In this document: one piece after another, positions 8,714 through 17,900 of the stretch | Layout of the letters: every line of letters begins with the position of its first letter | Numbering within the stretch: position 1 is the stretch's first letter | Virus record (IMG/VR): IMGVR_UViG_3300044620_000273 | Span: 1 to 56,707 of that record | From: a virus | Direction: 5' to 3' (one strand) | Length of the DNA stretch: 56,707 nucleotides | The notes under the pieces: generated by a model | The model's database searches: none | What the model was told of the DNA's origin: nothing | What the model saw: only the letters and a program-made list of their open reading frames with translations | Position numbers and translations under genes: made by a program

Positions 8714-9085
8714 ATGGCACTTACGTACACTTGGGCGATCACGTCCTTGAAGAAAACCACAGATGGCAGCATCGACAACGTCGTCGTGCAATCCACATGG
8801 ACCTGCACCGGCACGGACGAAGATGGCGACAGCGGCACGTTTAGCGGCGCTACGCCTTTCCCGCTTTCCAGCGTAGACCCTGCTACGTTCATCCCCTATG
8901 AAGATTTGACCGAGGCTGACGTCCTTGGTTGGATACAGGCCGTCGTCGTTGGTTCTTACAAAGACCACGTTGATGCTCAGATCAACAAGCAAATTGCCCT
9001 AGAGAAAGACCCTGTAGTGGACGTTCCTGAAGGCGATTTCCCGTGGGAAGAACCCACACCAACCCCAACACCACCAGCTAGTTAA
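8714..9085 (+). CDS. Fibre-associated conserved phage protein (DUF7936-like)
   Basis: A 123-residue protein starting at ATG 8714, one base after the fibre stop. It begins MALTYTWAIT and contains VQSTWTCTGTDEDGD, FIPYEDLTEADVLGWIQ and a Pro-rich tail ending TPTPTPP. The YTW...W.C...FxPYxDLTExDVLxW pattern recurs in small proteins next to phage fibres; I associate it with DUF7936 but could not check. It is probably virion or fibre accessory. The Pro/Thr tail may be a flexible linker. Confidence 0.7.
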   Translation: MALTYTWAITSLKKTTDGSIDNVVVQSTWTCTGTDEDGDSGTFSGATPFPLSSVDPATFIPYEDLTEADVLGWIQAVVVGSYKDHVDAQINKQIALEKDPVVDVPEGDFPWEEPTPTPTPPAS

Positions 9086-9097
9086 AGGAGACAGAAT

Positions 9098-9301
9098 ATG
9101 AACCCCGAATTGGACCATCTCGATGTAGACAATCAGGCGCAGGCTGCGCCACAGGAACCAGTTGTAAAGTTGGAACTGGCCGTCAACGACATAAACCTCG
9201 TTCTCGCCGCATTGCAGGAGCTGCCACACAAGATAGCCGACCCGATGCTGCGCAAGATCATGGAGCAGGCAAACGCCCAGCTCGCTCCGAACGGCGCGTA
9301 A
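9098..9301 (+). CDS. Small conserved phage protein
   Basis: A 67-residue acidic protein with a strong ribosome-binding site (AAAGGAG, about ten bases before ATG 9098). The C-terminal two thirds (VKLELAVNDINLVLAALQEL, then ADPMLRKIMEQA) resemble a short helical family common in phage tail/lysis regions. No Cys, membrane segment or catalytic motif is visible. Function unknown. Confidence 0.7.
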   Translation: MNPELDHLDVDNQAQAAPQEPVVKLELAVNDINLVLAALQELPHKIADPMLRKIMEQANAQLAPNGA

Positions 9302-9302
9302 C

Positions 9303-9665
9303 ATGATCGAGGAACTCATCAGCCGCGTGTTCTACGCACGCAACGTGGCGCACTTTGAGCACTGGCGCGCCAAGGGTGATGGTAGTTTCGCAAAGCACAA
9401 GACATTGGGCCGCTTCTACGACGACGTCATCGACGCAATCGACCGTCTCGTAGAAGCCTACCAAGGCGCGTTCAGCATCATCGGGAACATACCCGCTCCC
9501 GATGTGTCTGAACGCGACGTGCTGAAGCTGCTTGAGGCCGACGCGGCATGGATTGAAGAGCATCACGAAGACATCTGTCAGGGCAACCGCGCAGTGGCTA
9601 ATTTAATTGACGGTGTCACAGAAGTGTATCTGTCGGCGGTGTATAAGCTACGGAACTTGAAATGA
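9303..9665 (+). CDS. Ferritin-like/DUF5856 family protein
   Basis: A 120-residue all-helical protein. RNVAHFEHWRAKG, KHKTLGRFYDDVIDAIDRLVEAYQG and EEHHEDICQGN match the DUF5856 phage family, which resembles Dps/ferritin-like helical bundles. His/Glu/Asp residues are present in the helices, but I cannot assign a complete di-iron site. ATG 9303 follows the preceding TAA directly, and the 3' end overlaps the next gene by ATGA. Family likely; function unknown. Confidence 0.65.
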   Translation: MIEELISRVFYARNVAHFEHWRAKGDGSFAKHKTLGRFYDDVIDAIDRLVEAYQGAFSIIGNIPAPDVSERDVLKLLEADAAWIEEHHEDICQGNRAVANLIDGVTEVYLSAVYKLRNLK

Positions 9666-9874
9666 ACTTCGACATCAATACCCTCGTGACCGTGCTGACC
9701 TTTATCGGGGGCCTGATAACCGTATGGGTGAACCTCAACAGCCGTCTGACGTTGCTTGAGGCGCGTCTTGGCTTTGGTGACGAGAAGTTCAACGCCATCG
9801 ACAAGAAGTTCGACGAGGTGATGATGCACCTCCGCCGGATTGAGGACAAACTGGATAATAAGGCGGATCGATGA
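9662..9874 (+). CDS. Single-membrane-span coiled-coil protein
   Basis: A 70-residue protein. Residues about 6-24 form a hydrophobic membrane segment (LVTVLTFIGGLITVWVNL), followed by a charged helix with heptad character (LTLLEARLG...FDEVMMHLRRIEDKLDNK). It overlaps both neighbours by ATGA. Inner-membrane spanin or holin-associated roles fit its layout and its position ahead of the secreted and lysis genes, but no outer-membrane spanin partner with a lipobox is recognisable. Confidence 0.65.
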   Translation: MNFDINTLVTVLTFIGGLITVWVNLNSRLTLLEARLGFGDEKFNAIDKKFDEVMMHLRRIEDKLDNKADR

Positions 9875-10872
9875 TGAAACGGTTTCTGTTTGGTTTTGTG
9901 GCCGCCACCAGCGCGGCCTCTCTCGTGTTTGCGCAGACTGCTCCCGTGTCGGTGGCTCCGACGGAGTATATCTACAACACGACGACCAACAGCACGTCGA
10001 ACAACACCAACACGTCCACCAACACGTCCACCAACACGAACAACAACAATTCCACCAGCACGTCGACGAACACGAACACGAACAACAACGTGAACACCAG
10101 CACGAGCACGTCGGTCAACACGAACAACAACGTGAACGCCAGCACATCGGTCAACACGAACAACAACAATAACGTGAGCACGTCGGTCAACACGAACAAT
10201 AACGTCTCGACGAACACGAACATCAACCAAAATACTGGCACGATGACGAACATCAACCAGAACACCAACGTCAATTCTGGCACGATGACGAACATCAACC
10301 AGAACACCAGCACGTCGGATAACGTCAACCGGAACATCAATACCGACACGAGCAACAGCACGATCAACCAGAGCGTGAATAGCAGGTCCGATAACACCAA
10401 CCGGAACATCAACAACGACACGTCGAACTCGACAATCAACAGCACGACGAACAACGTCAACCAGAACAACAACGTCAACGTCTCCGACAGCAAAAGCTAT
10501 AGCGAGAACGTCTCTCGGCAGGTTATCGATCAGAACATCAAGTCACCGCCTCCGAGCGCCATCGCGCCGAGCATGATGTCCTACAGCCAAGACCTCTGCA
10601 CCACCGGCCAGTCTGGCGCTGTGCAGACGCAAATCATCGGCCTGTCCGCTGGGCGCACTGTGCGTGATCAAAACTGTGAGCGGATGAAGCTCTCGAAGAC
10701 CCTGTACGACATGGGTATGCGCGTGGCTGCTGTGAGCCTCCTGTGCCAAGACACCCGTGTCTTCAGGGCGATGGAGATGGCTGGTACGCCCTGCCCGTTC
10801 ATGGGCGCAATCGGTGAGGCTGCGACAGCGGCATGGGAAGAAAATGCCGACCGCCGCCCCGACGCAGACTAA
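9871..10872 (+). CDS. Secreted Asn/Thr/Ser-rich repeat protein with conserved Cys domain
   Basis: A 333-residue protein; ATG 9871 (or the adjacent 9874) overlaps the preceding stop. Residues 1-22 are a signal peptide (MMKRFLFGFVAATSAASLVFAQ, cut after FAQ). Residues about 35-215 are almost wholly N, T, S, V and I, built from NTNNN, TSTSVN, MTNINQNT and NVNRNINxDTSNSTIN units. Residues about 235-320 form a conserved globular part with four Cys (SQDLCTTG, DQNCERMKLS, LLCQDTRVFRAM, GTPCPF), a domain I have seen in other phage proteins of unknown role. The repeats could form a beta-solenoid or fibril. Export by a lytic phage is unusual. Confidence 0.8.
   Translation: MMKRFLFGFVAATSAASLVFAQTAPVSVAPTEYIYNTTTNSTSNNTNTSTNTSTNTNNNNSTSTSTNTNTNNNVNTSTSTSVNTNNNVNASTSVNTNNNNNVSTSVNTNNNVSTNTNINQNTGTMTNINQNTNVNSGTMTNINQNTSTSDNVNRNINTDTSNSTINQSVNSRSDNTNRNINNDTSNSTINSTTNNVNQNNNVNVSDSKSYSENVSRQVIDQNIKSPPPSAIAPSMMSYSQDLCTTGQSGAVQTQIIGLSAGRTVRDQNCERMKLSKTLYDMGMRVAAVSLLCQDTRVFRAMEMAGTPCPFMGAIGEAATAAWEENADRRPDAD
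9970..10500 (+). repeat. Degenerate AACACGAAC-type repeat tract
   Basis: This stretch is made of variants of AACACGAACAACAAC, AGCACGTCGGTCAACACG and ATGACGAACATCAACCAG. It encodes the Asn/Thr/Ser region of the secreted protein. The tract is prone to copy-number change and to assembly compression. Confidence 0.85.
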
Positions 10873-12487
10873 GCGTCTAATCTCTTTACTGGCTGCATTG
10901 CTGGTCAGTACATCTGCGGCTGCGCAGACCTATGAGCCTGCCTTAATCCCCCCGCAAATCAACGGCGCGCCTACCACAATGACGCCCCTCAATCTGGGTG
11001 ACGATGGCACGCGGAACGTCAGCCTTGGCTTTGAATTTGAGTATTGGGGCCAGACGTTCACCGACGCGTGGGTTTCGAGCAATGGCTTTGTGTCGTTCCA
11101 GAGCGGCGCGCATCTGTGCTGCAATGGTCAGCCTATCGAAATGGCGCAGCGCAACACAATCTACGCCTACTGGTCAGACCTAATCAGCTACACTGGCAAC
11201 CCATATTATCGCCGCGACGACGGCTCGATCCTATTCGGCTGGTATGGCGTGAACGAGTATGGCACGAACAACAGCAGCACCTTCGAGATTGGCCTCTTTG
11301 CCGACGGTAAGATACAACTGAATTTTGGCAATCTGGGCTTCTCTGGCTACCGCGACTTTACTGCGGGCCTCACCGGCCCAACTGCCGACGATAACATCCC
11401 GCTCTTCTACGGGCGCAACGCGCAGTTCCTTCAGAACCAGTCGGGCCTCTTGTCGTGGATTGCGCCCGAGCCAGAGGTTGTGCCTGTTGACTGCAACGCA
11501 ACGCCCATGGACCCCACTTGCCCACCGGCATCCGTAGCCATCGATGTCGGCGCACCTGATCCTACGGAAAGCACATCGGACACTGCCGTTGCTTCAGTCG
11601 AGCAGACGCCGCAGGAAGAAGTGCAGATGGAAGATGTGGCCGAGCAGGAGATTGAAGAGGCGCAACAGGCGCTGGAGACTGCCGAAGTATCGCTCGAAGC
11701 TGACGCCGAAACTGAGGAGGCTGCCGTTGAAGAGGCGGTCGAAGACGACACCGTCGAAGAACTGGTGTCGGAACAGGATTTAGAAGATCTTGATGACGAG
11801 CGCCTTTCGCCTGAAGAATTGGCTGCATTGGCGGCGCAAGGCCCCGAAGATGATAAAGAAACTTTAGCCAGTGAAACCTTGGCGTCGCTGGAAGGCGCAG
11901 AGAACGCTTTGGAAAGCCAAGACGCATCGGGCGCGGAGCAAGAAGCAAATGCTACGGCGCTTGAGGAGAGCGCGCAGCAATCGGCCTTCTTCGAGGAGGC
12001 CGAACAGGCCAGCCAAGCGTCGGCCTTTGAAGGCAACGCACAATCGGTGCAGGGCTTTGCTGGCTTCCAAATGCGCGTTGATTTTGGGTCGAGTGCTTCC
12101 GTTGCAGGCGGCAGCGGTGTCGGCCTTGGTTCGTCACCCCTCGACGCCGCCATATCAGTGGGCAGCCCTGTTTCGATGGCTAATACCTTTGAAATTCTGA
12201 ACAGCGTCGGCGGTCAAAGCAACGCCGCGCCCGCTGCGGCAACCGCCTCATCTGAAAAGTCAGAAAACGAGATGTCGGAAGGCCAATCGGAAACCATCAA
12301 TGAAATGGGGGCCGTGCCGGGTTTCGCTGCGTACACTCAGACATCCCTGCAAGATAGGGCTGACTTTTACGCAATTCGTGATATATACAGCCGACGTAGG
12401 CTGCAAGACGCAAACTTTGAATTGTATCGACTGATGCAGACGAATGATGCCCGCTGGCAGGAGATGGTAGATGAGCAGTACAGATGA
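10844..12487 (+). CDS. Secreted NIDO-like protein with long acidic Glu/Ala region
   Basis: A 547-residue protein. I chose ATG 10844 because it places a good signal peptide at the N-terminus (KRLISLLAALLVSTSAAAQ); this start overlaps the upstream gene by 29 bases. Residues about 30-210 resemble the nidogen-like (NIDO) extracellular fold: FEFEYWGQTFTDAWVSSNGFVSF, YAYWSDL, FGWYGVNEYG and FEIGLFADGKIQLNFGN. Two Cys pairs are present. Residues about 240-380 are strongly acidic (Glu/Ala/Asp), then a Ser/Gly-rich stretch and a conserved C-terminal helix (FYAIRDIYSRRRLQDANFELYRLM). Possibly virion-surface or periplasmic; not a standard lysis protein. Confidence 0.7.
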   Translation: MPTAAPTQTKRLISLLAALLVSTSAAAQTYEPALIPPQINGAPTTMTPLNLGDDGTRNVSLGFEFEYWGQTFTDAWVSSNGFVSFQSGAHLCCNGQPIEMAQRNTIYAYWSDLISYTGNPYYRRDDGSILFGWYGVNEYGTNNSSTFEIGLFADGKIQLNFGNLGFSGYRDFTAGLTGPTADDNIPLFYGRNAQFLQNQSGLLSWIAPEPEVVPVDCNATPMDPTCPPASVAIDVGAPDPTESTSDTAVASVEQTPQEEVQMEDVAEQEIEEAQQALETAEVSLEADAETEEAAVEEAVEDDTVEELVSEQDLEDLDDERLSPEELAALAAQGPEDDKETLASETLASLEGAENALESQDASGAEQEANATALEESAQQSAFFEEAEQASQASAFEGNAQSVQGFAGFQMRVDFGSSASVAGGSGVGLGSSPLDAAISVGSPVSMANTFEILNSVGGQSNAAPAAATASSEKSENEMSEGQSETINEMGAVPGFAAYTQTSLQDRADFYAIRDIYSRRRLQDANFELYRLMQTNDARWQEMVDEQYR

Positions 12488-12992
12488 GGAACCCAAGGTC
12501 GCCTTTGATGAGAGCGGCTTCAGTTTTAAGATTGGTGGCCTGAGCAGTGGCAAGATTGCCATTATCTTCGCGGCTATATCGACCATTGTCGGCGGCCTCT
12601 GGGCTGGCTTTCAGGTGTACCAGCAGTTCCTGACTATGAAGGAAGTCACAGCGGCTTATGTGCCGCCTGACCTGTCTGCCATTGAAGGACGCATTTCGGT
12701 GCTGGATGAGCGCGTCACGAGTGTCGAGCGTCTGACCAAGATTAACAGCGAAGCCCTAAATTATATGACGGGCAGCATTTCCAGCAGCGTTAGTGGCACG
12801 CGCCAGACGGTTGACGCGGTGTCGAGCAGCGTTAGAAACAGCGATGCGCAGAACATGGCGATGCAGCGCGCTGTCATAGAGCAACTGCGTCAGCAGGATC
12901 AGGAGCAGCAGCGTCGCATCAAGGAACTTGAGGCTGAGACTGCCGAACGTATTCAAAAGACGCTGGCGAACCCGCTGGCCGGAAAGGACTGA
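12471..12992 (+). CDS. Membrane-anchored coiled-coil protein
   Basis: A 173-residue protein. The N-terminal 27 residues are polar, residues about 28-48 form one membrane segment (GKIAIIFAAISTIVGGLWAG), and the rest is coiled coil with a C-terminal Gln/Glu/Arg helix (QQDQEQQRRIKELEAETAERI). It overlaps the secreted gene by 17 bases and the holin candidate by one base. It sits directly before holin and endolysin, so an inner-membrane spanin or holin regulator is possible; no sequence signature decides. Confidence 0.7.
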   Translation: MSSTDEEPKVAFDESGFSFKIGGLSSGKIAIIFAAISTIVGGLWAGFQVYQQFLTMKEVTAAYVPPDLSAIEGRISVLDERVTSVERLTKINSEALNYMTGSISSSVSGTRQTVDAVSSSVRNSDAQNMAMQRAVIEQLRQQDQEQQRRIKELEAETAERIQKTLANPLAGKD

Positions 12993-13483
12993 TGATGGAA
13001 GATAAATTAATGGATGCGCGCATCAAGGCGCTCTTGTTGGCTGCTCGCACGATGGCATTTGTCATCTGCACGATTACCATCGCCATGATCGCAGGCCTGT
13101 TCGTGTCGAACGAGATTATCGACAACAAGGACGTCTTCGGCCTCCTCAGCTATGTCATGACCTCGGTTGTCGGCGCTGTGGCTGGCTCCTACGCCACGTT
13201 GATGGGTATGAAGGGTGAGCTGGTCCCACCGCCGCCTGAAGACCGCAACGACCCTGAGCCAGAAGAGCCTGCGCCAGCACCACTGCCGCCGCTCGACCTG
13301 ACGGCAGAGATGGCACCAAAAACATACGACGATCCGCAAGCCACCGTCTTTATCGACGAAGACGACGATGACGATGACATGGAGCCTTGGGAAAAGTATC
13401 GCAACGATATGCGCTATGACGCCAACGGTGACGGCGTAGTCGATGAACTTGATTTCCCTGATTGGCGGAGTGCTGGCAAATGA
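12992..13483 (+). CDS. Holin candidate with EF-hand-like C-terminus
   Basis: A 163-residue protein. Two membrane segments (about 18-38 and 50-70) and a cytoplasm-like charged N-terminus give a holin layout, and the endolysin follows with an ATGA overlap. After a Pro/Glu-rich linker comes a poly-acidic run (EDDDDDDDMEPWEKY) and then DANGDGVVDELD, which fits a calcium EF-hand/dockerin loop (D1, N3, D5, G6, D9, D12). That tail is unusual for a holin. The holin role is inferred from membrane topology and position. Confidence 0.65.
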   Translation: MMEDKLMDARIKALLLAARTMAFVICTITIAMIAGLFVSNEIIDNKDVFGLLSYVMTSVVGAVAGSYATLMGMKGELVPPPPEDRNDPEPEEPAPAPLPPLDLTAEMAPKTYDDPQATVFIDEDDDDDDMEPWEKYRNDMRYDANGDGVVDELDFPDWRSAGK

Positions 13484-14094
13484 GCATGATAGAACTTCAG
13501 AAGAAGATTGGCGTAACGGCTGACGGGGCTTTCGGCCCCGGCACGCTGAAGGCCGCCGCATCCTACTTCAAGCTAAACAAGAACCGCGCTGCCCACTTTT
13601 TTGCTCAATGCGCGCACGAGAGTGGCAACTTCAAAGCGTTCAGCGAGAACCTGAACTACGGCGCAAAGGGTCTGCGCGGCATCTTCGGAAAGTACTTTCC
13701 GACCGATGCGCTGGCTAAGGCTTACGAGCGTCAGCCGATGAAGATTGCCAACCGTGTCTATGCCAATCGCATGGGCAATGGTGACGAAGCGTCGGGCGAA
13801 GGTTTTCTGTACAAAGGCCGAGGTCCCCTCCAACTCACTGGCAAGAACAACTACCGCGCATTCGGTAAGTATATCGGGCGCGAACAAGAGATTTTGGACA
13901 ACCCAGACCTCGTCGCTACCGAACTCGGCTTTGAAAGCGCCCTGTGGTTCTTTGACGCAAACAAGCTCTGGTCGATCTGCGACCAAGGCATCAACGACGC
14001 TGCGATCCTCGCACTGACGAAGCGGATCAACGGGGGCACTCACGGCCTCGATGACCGTAAACTGAAAACCAAGAAGTATGCTACTTGGCTCTAA
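13480..14094 (+). CDS. Endolysin, glycoside hydrolase family 19
   Basis: A 204-residue enzyme predicted to cut peptidoglycan glycan strands at lysis. The N-terminus (LQKKIGVTADGAFGPGTLKAAA) is the short substrate-binding-like lead common in phage GH19 lysozymes. The catalytic domain shows CAHESGNFKAFSENLNY with the expected catalytic Glu47, then NGDEASGEGFLYKGRGPLQLTG with the second acidic site, NPDLVA, and INGGTHGLDDR. There is no signal peptide, so it depends on a holin. ATG 13480 overlaps the holin-candidate stop by four bases. Length and motifs are typical. Confidence 0.93.
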   Translation: MSMIELQKKIGVTADGAFGPGTLKAAASYFKLNKNRAAHFFAQCAHESGNFKAFSENLNYGAKGLRGIFGKYFPTDALAKAYERQPMKIANRVYANRMGNGDEASGEGFLYKGRGPLQLTGKNNYRAFGKYIGREQEILDNPDLVATELGFESALWFFDANKLWSICDQGINDAAILALTKRINGGTHGLDDRKLKTKKYATWL

Positions 14095-14105
14095 GGAGAA
14101 GAACA

Positions 14106-14279
14106 ATGGATTTGAAAAGCGTATTGAAGAAGGAAGCCGAAAAGGCGATCCTCAAGAAAGCCACCAACAAGATCTTGCCGATGGCCGGAGACGCGCCGAA
14201 GTTCGGTAAGAAAAGCAAAATCGCAGCCGTTCTTATCACTTTCGCAGGCATTGCAACTGCCCTCGCCGAATATCTGTAG
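14106..14279 (+). CDS. Small membrane protein after endolysin
   Basis: A 57-residue protein. ATG 14106 has a strong ribosome-binding site (AAGGAGAAG). The first 37 residues are Lys-rich; residues about 37-55 form a hydrophobic segment (KIAAVLITFAGIATALAEYL). It may be a lysis accessory or pinholin-like protein, with a positive N-terminus facing the cytoplasm. No family recognised. Confidence 0.65.
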   Translation: MDLKSVLKKEAEKAILKKATNKILPMAGDAPKFGKKSKIAAVLITFAGIATALAEYL

Positions 14280-14287
14280 GCGGTGTC

Positions 14288-14316
14288 TGTCCAAACCAAT
14301 AAAAAACAGGTATAGA
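14288..14316 (+). promoter_or_regulatory. Weak promoter candidate before second adaptor
   Basis: TATAGA (14311-14316) with TGTCCA 17 bases upstream lies in the 44-base gap after the lysis genes. The -10 is reasonable and the -35 is poor. TATAAG/TATAGA also occurs at 867 and 55376, which may point to a shared late -10. Confidence 0.25.
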
Positions 14317-14323
14317 GGCCCCT

Positions 14324-14977
14324 ATGTCCACGACGATGACCTTCGAGAGCCTTCAACAGGATGTCCGCCGCTACCTTGAGCGCGGCGCGACACTCGCGTC
14401 TGACGCTGTCGTTTACGAGCAAATCCCGCGCCTCATCAACTTGGCGGAGCGCAAGATTGCTCGTGAACTCAAGGTTCAGGGCTTCATCAATGTCGTGACG
14501 GGCGAGCTCAACACTGGGCAATCGGTTTACCCTAAGCCCGACCGCTGGCGCGACACCGTGTCGATTAACATCGGCACGGGCGCAACGGGTGACAATCGCA
14601 AGTTCCTGTTCACGCGCGATTACGAATATATTCGCACGTACTGGCCCAACGCGCTCGACACCGACCAGCCTGTTTTCTACAGCGACTATGACTATAGCCA
14701 CTGGTTGATCGCGCCAACGCCCGATCAAGATTACCCCTTCGAGATCCTCTATTACGAATTGCCGCCGTTGCTCGACGACAGTGTGCAGACGAATTGGGTC
14801 ACGGAATACGCTCCACAGCTTCTGCTTTACGGCACGCTGGTGGAAGCCACGCCGTTCCTCAAGAACGACGAACGCATCCAAGTTTGGCAGAGCATGTATG
14901 ATCGCGCGGCGGCGATGCTAAACGGCGAAGACCTTGGTAAAATCCTCGACCGATCCGCTGTGCGCAAGGAGGCCTAA
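14324..14977 (+). CDS. Second head-tail adaptor (gp4/gp11-like)
   Basis: A 217-residue protein. The start MTFESLQQDVRRYLERG and the segment YEQIPRLINLAERKIARELK match the helical N-terminus of phage adaptor proteins, and the central strands (DRWRDTVSINI, YEYIRTYWPN, HWLIAPTPDQDYPFEILYYELPPLLD) plus a C-terminal helix (LLYGTLVEATPFLKND) fit the same family. It is shorter than the adaptor at 937 and lacks its inserted domain. Both adaptors stand just upstream of an S74 fibre gene, as though an adaptor-plus-fibre module was duplicated. Confidence 0.75.
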   Translation: MSTTMTFESLQQDVRRYLERGATLASDAVVYEQIPRLINLAERKIARELKVQGFINVVTGELNTGQSVYPKPDRWRDTVSINIGTGATGDNRKFLFTRDYEYIRTYWPNALDTDQPVFYSDYDYSHWLIAPTPDQDYPFEILYYELPPLLDDSVQTNWVTEYAPQLLLYGTLVEATPFLKNDERIQVWQSMYDRAAAMLNGEDLGKILDRSAVRKEA

Positions 14978-14979
14978 TA

Positions 14980-17900
14980 ATGTCCACATCGTTCACTCAG
15001 GTCTTCGGGGGCAGCACGATCTACCCCTCGGACGTGTCGTATCTTCCGCTGTCGCTGTCCGGCGATGTAACGCTTGAGTGGCCGCTTGAGGCCACCACCG
15101 GCAACAACGTCGTCGCCCGCATCATCGATGTAACGCCGACTGGCGTCTACACCATCATCATGCCTGACGCGACGAAGGTCGGCGTGGGCCAGACGATCCT
15201 CTTCAACAACCTCGGCCCTAGCATCGTCACGGTCGACACTGCCGCAGGCAACGCCATTCTCAGCATGAGTGCAGGCGAGCAGTGGCAGATTTACCTGACG
15301 GACAACACAACGGTCGCAGGAACGTGGCGCGTCTTCCGTTACGGCGCGGCTACCGCACAGGCGCAAGCCTCTGCGCTCGCAGGCCCCGGCCTCGTTGCCC
15401 TCGGCTCAACCCTCGCGCAGAACGCCGAGGTTGTCGATTTCTCCTCAACGCCAGTCACGACGACGACAGGCGACCGCGCTAAGACTTTTGTCTGGACAGG
15501 CGCACTGGGCACGTTGAACTTGCCAACTTCCGTCTCGGCGACTGACGGCTGGTTCATCAACCTGCGCAACAGCGGCACGGGCGACCTTGTCGTCGACCCA
15601 TCTGGCGCGGAACAGATTAACGGGGCGAGCACGCTCACCTTGCAGCCGGGCGACAGCGCCAGCATCGTGACCGACGGCATCCAGTGGTACACCATCGGCC
15701 TCGGCCAGCAGGCGGTCTTCGCCTTCGACTACACGTCTGTCGCCGTCACTACAGGCACGTACACGCTGAGCGGATCTGAACTGAACCGGATTGCCTACAA
15801 GTTCACAGGCACCCTGAGCGGCAACGTGACTGTCGTCGTGCCTGCCACCGTGCAGCAGTACTGGATCAATAACCAGACGACGGGTGCCTTCACCCTCTCT
15901 GTCCGCGTGTCGGGCAGCTCATCCCCTGTTGTTGTGACGCAGAACACGACGGGTATCTACTATTCCGACGGCACGGACATCATCACCGCAACGACTGCGG
16001 CGGCATTCGCAGGCGTGGTCGGCATCTCACAGGGCGGCACCGGCGCGACCAGCGCAGGCTCCGCGCTGACCAACCTCGGCGGCACGGGCATCGGCACCGC
16101 CGTCTTTACGGCATCCACAACGGCTGCTGCCCGCTCCGCCATCGCGGCGGCTGCCTCTGGCGCGAATAGCGACATCACCTCGATTACGGGCCTCACAACG
16201 GCCCTGACCGTTGCGCAGGGCGGCACAGGATCTACGACAGCCGCAGGTGCGCGCTCTAACCTCAGCGCGGCCCAGTCGGGCAGCAACAGCGACATCACCG
16301 CGCTAACCGCCTCTGGCGGCGTACAGGTCGGCGCGCCGACGGGTGGCGCGCAGGGCACAGGCACGATCAACGCGACGGGTCTATTCATCAACGGCGTGGG
16401 CGTCGGCACGGGTTCAGGCTCGGTGACCAGCGTCGGGCTGACCGTCCCCTCGTTCCTGTCCGTCACCGGATCTCCTATCACGACTTCAGGCACGCTCGCC
16501 GTCTCGCTGTCAGGCACTGCGCTACCTGTCGCCAACGGCGGCACGGGCCAGACCTCGTACACCGACGGCCAGCTTCTGATTGGTAACAGCACCGGCAACA
16601 CGTTGACCAAGGCAACCCTAACGGCTGGCTCGGGCATCAGCATCACTAACGGCGGCGGCTCGATTACGATCACGTCGACGGCTGGCGGCGGTACGGTTAC
16701 CTCAGTCGACGCCTCGGGCGGCACGACGGGTCTCTCCTTCTCCGGTGGCCCTGTCACTGGAAGCGGCACGCTGACGCTTGGCGGCACTCTGGCCGTCACG
16801 AATGGCGGCACAGGTGGCGCTACGGCCTCTGGTGCGCGTCTGAACCTCGGCGCGGCTGCCTCTGGCGCTAACAGCGACATCACGTCTCTATCGGGCCTCA
16901 GCACGCCTCTGAGCATCGCGCAGGGCGGCACAGCCTCCTCGACGGCTGCGGGCGCACGCAGCAGCCTTGGCGCGGCTGCCTCGGGTGCAAACAGCGACAT
17001 CACGGCTCTATCGGGCCTGACGACCGCATTGAGCATAGGACAGGGCGGCACGGCATCGACGACGGCTGGAGGCGCGCGTACCAACCTTGGCGCGACGGCC
17101 ATCGGCAGCAGCATGTTCACGCTCGCCAACCCGAGTGCCGTTACGTTCCCCCGCTTCAACGCAGACAACACGGTCTCGGCTCTCGACGCGGCGTCGTTCC
17201 GCTCGGCCATCGGCGCGGGCACCAGCTCCACCACCGGCACCGTCACCTCAGTTGGCGGTACTGGATCGGTCAACGGCATCACGCTCACGGGCACCGTCAC
17301 CTCCTCGGGTAACCTGACGCTCGGCGGCACACTGTCTGGCGTCAGCCTGACCACACAGGTCTCAGGCACTCTGCCTGTCGCCAACGGCGGTACAGGCGCA
17401 ACCGACGCGGCAACTGCTCGGTCTAACCTTAGCGTCCCCTCGGCTACTGGTTCCGGCGCGTCGGGCACTTGGAGCATAAGCATCAACGGCAACGCGGCGA
17501 CCGCCACCTCGGCTACGACTGCTGGGTCCGCCACCTCGGCAACTACGGCTGGCTCGGTCACCAATGCGGTAACCTTTAACAATACCGGCGGGGCAGCGGC
17601 GGGCACGACGTTCAACGGGTCGGCAGCACGCACGATTGACTACAGCACCGTTGGTGCTCCTAAAGCAGACGGCACAGGCGCATCCGGCACTTGGGGTATT
17701 AACATCAGCGGCAACGCGGCGACGGCAACGTCGGCTACAACAGCTACCTCCGCTACAACCGCTACAACAGCCACCAATGCAACAAACGCGACGAATGCGA
17801 CGAATGCGACGAACGCAACGACGGCGACCACGGCAAACGCGCTCAACACCAGCAACAACTATCAGGTCAACAGCCTTGGCGTTGGCACTGCTGGCTCCGG

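Noticed and set aside
15960-17633. 557-codon frame antisense to the second fibre
   Set aside because: Made of Pro/Val/Ala-rich repeats that mirror the fibre's NGGTG repeats. It is a shadow of the real gene.
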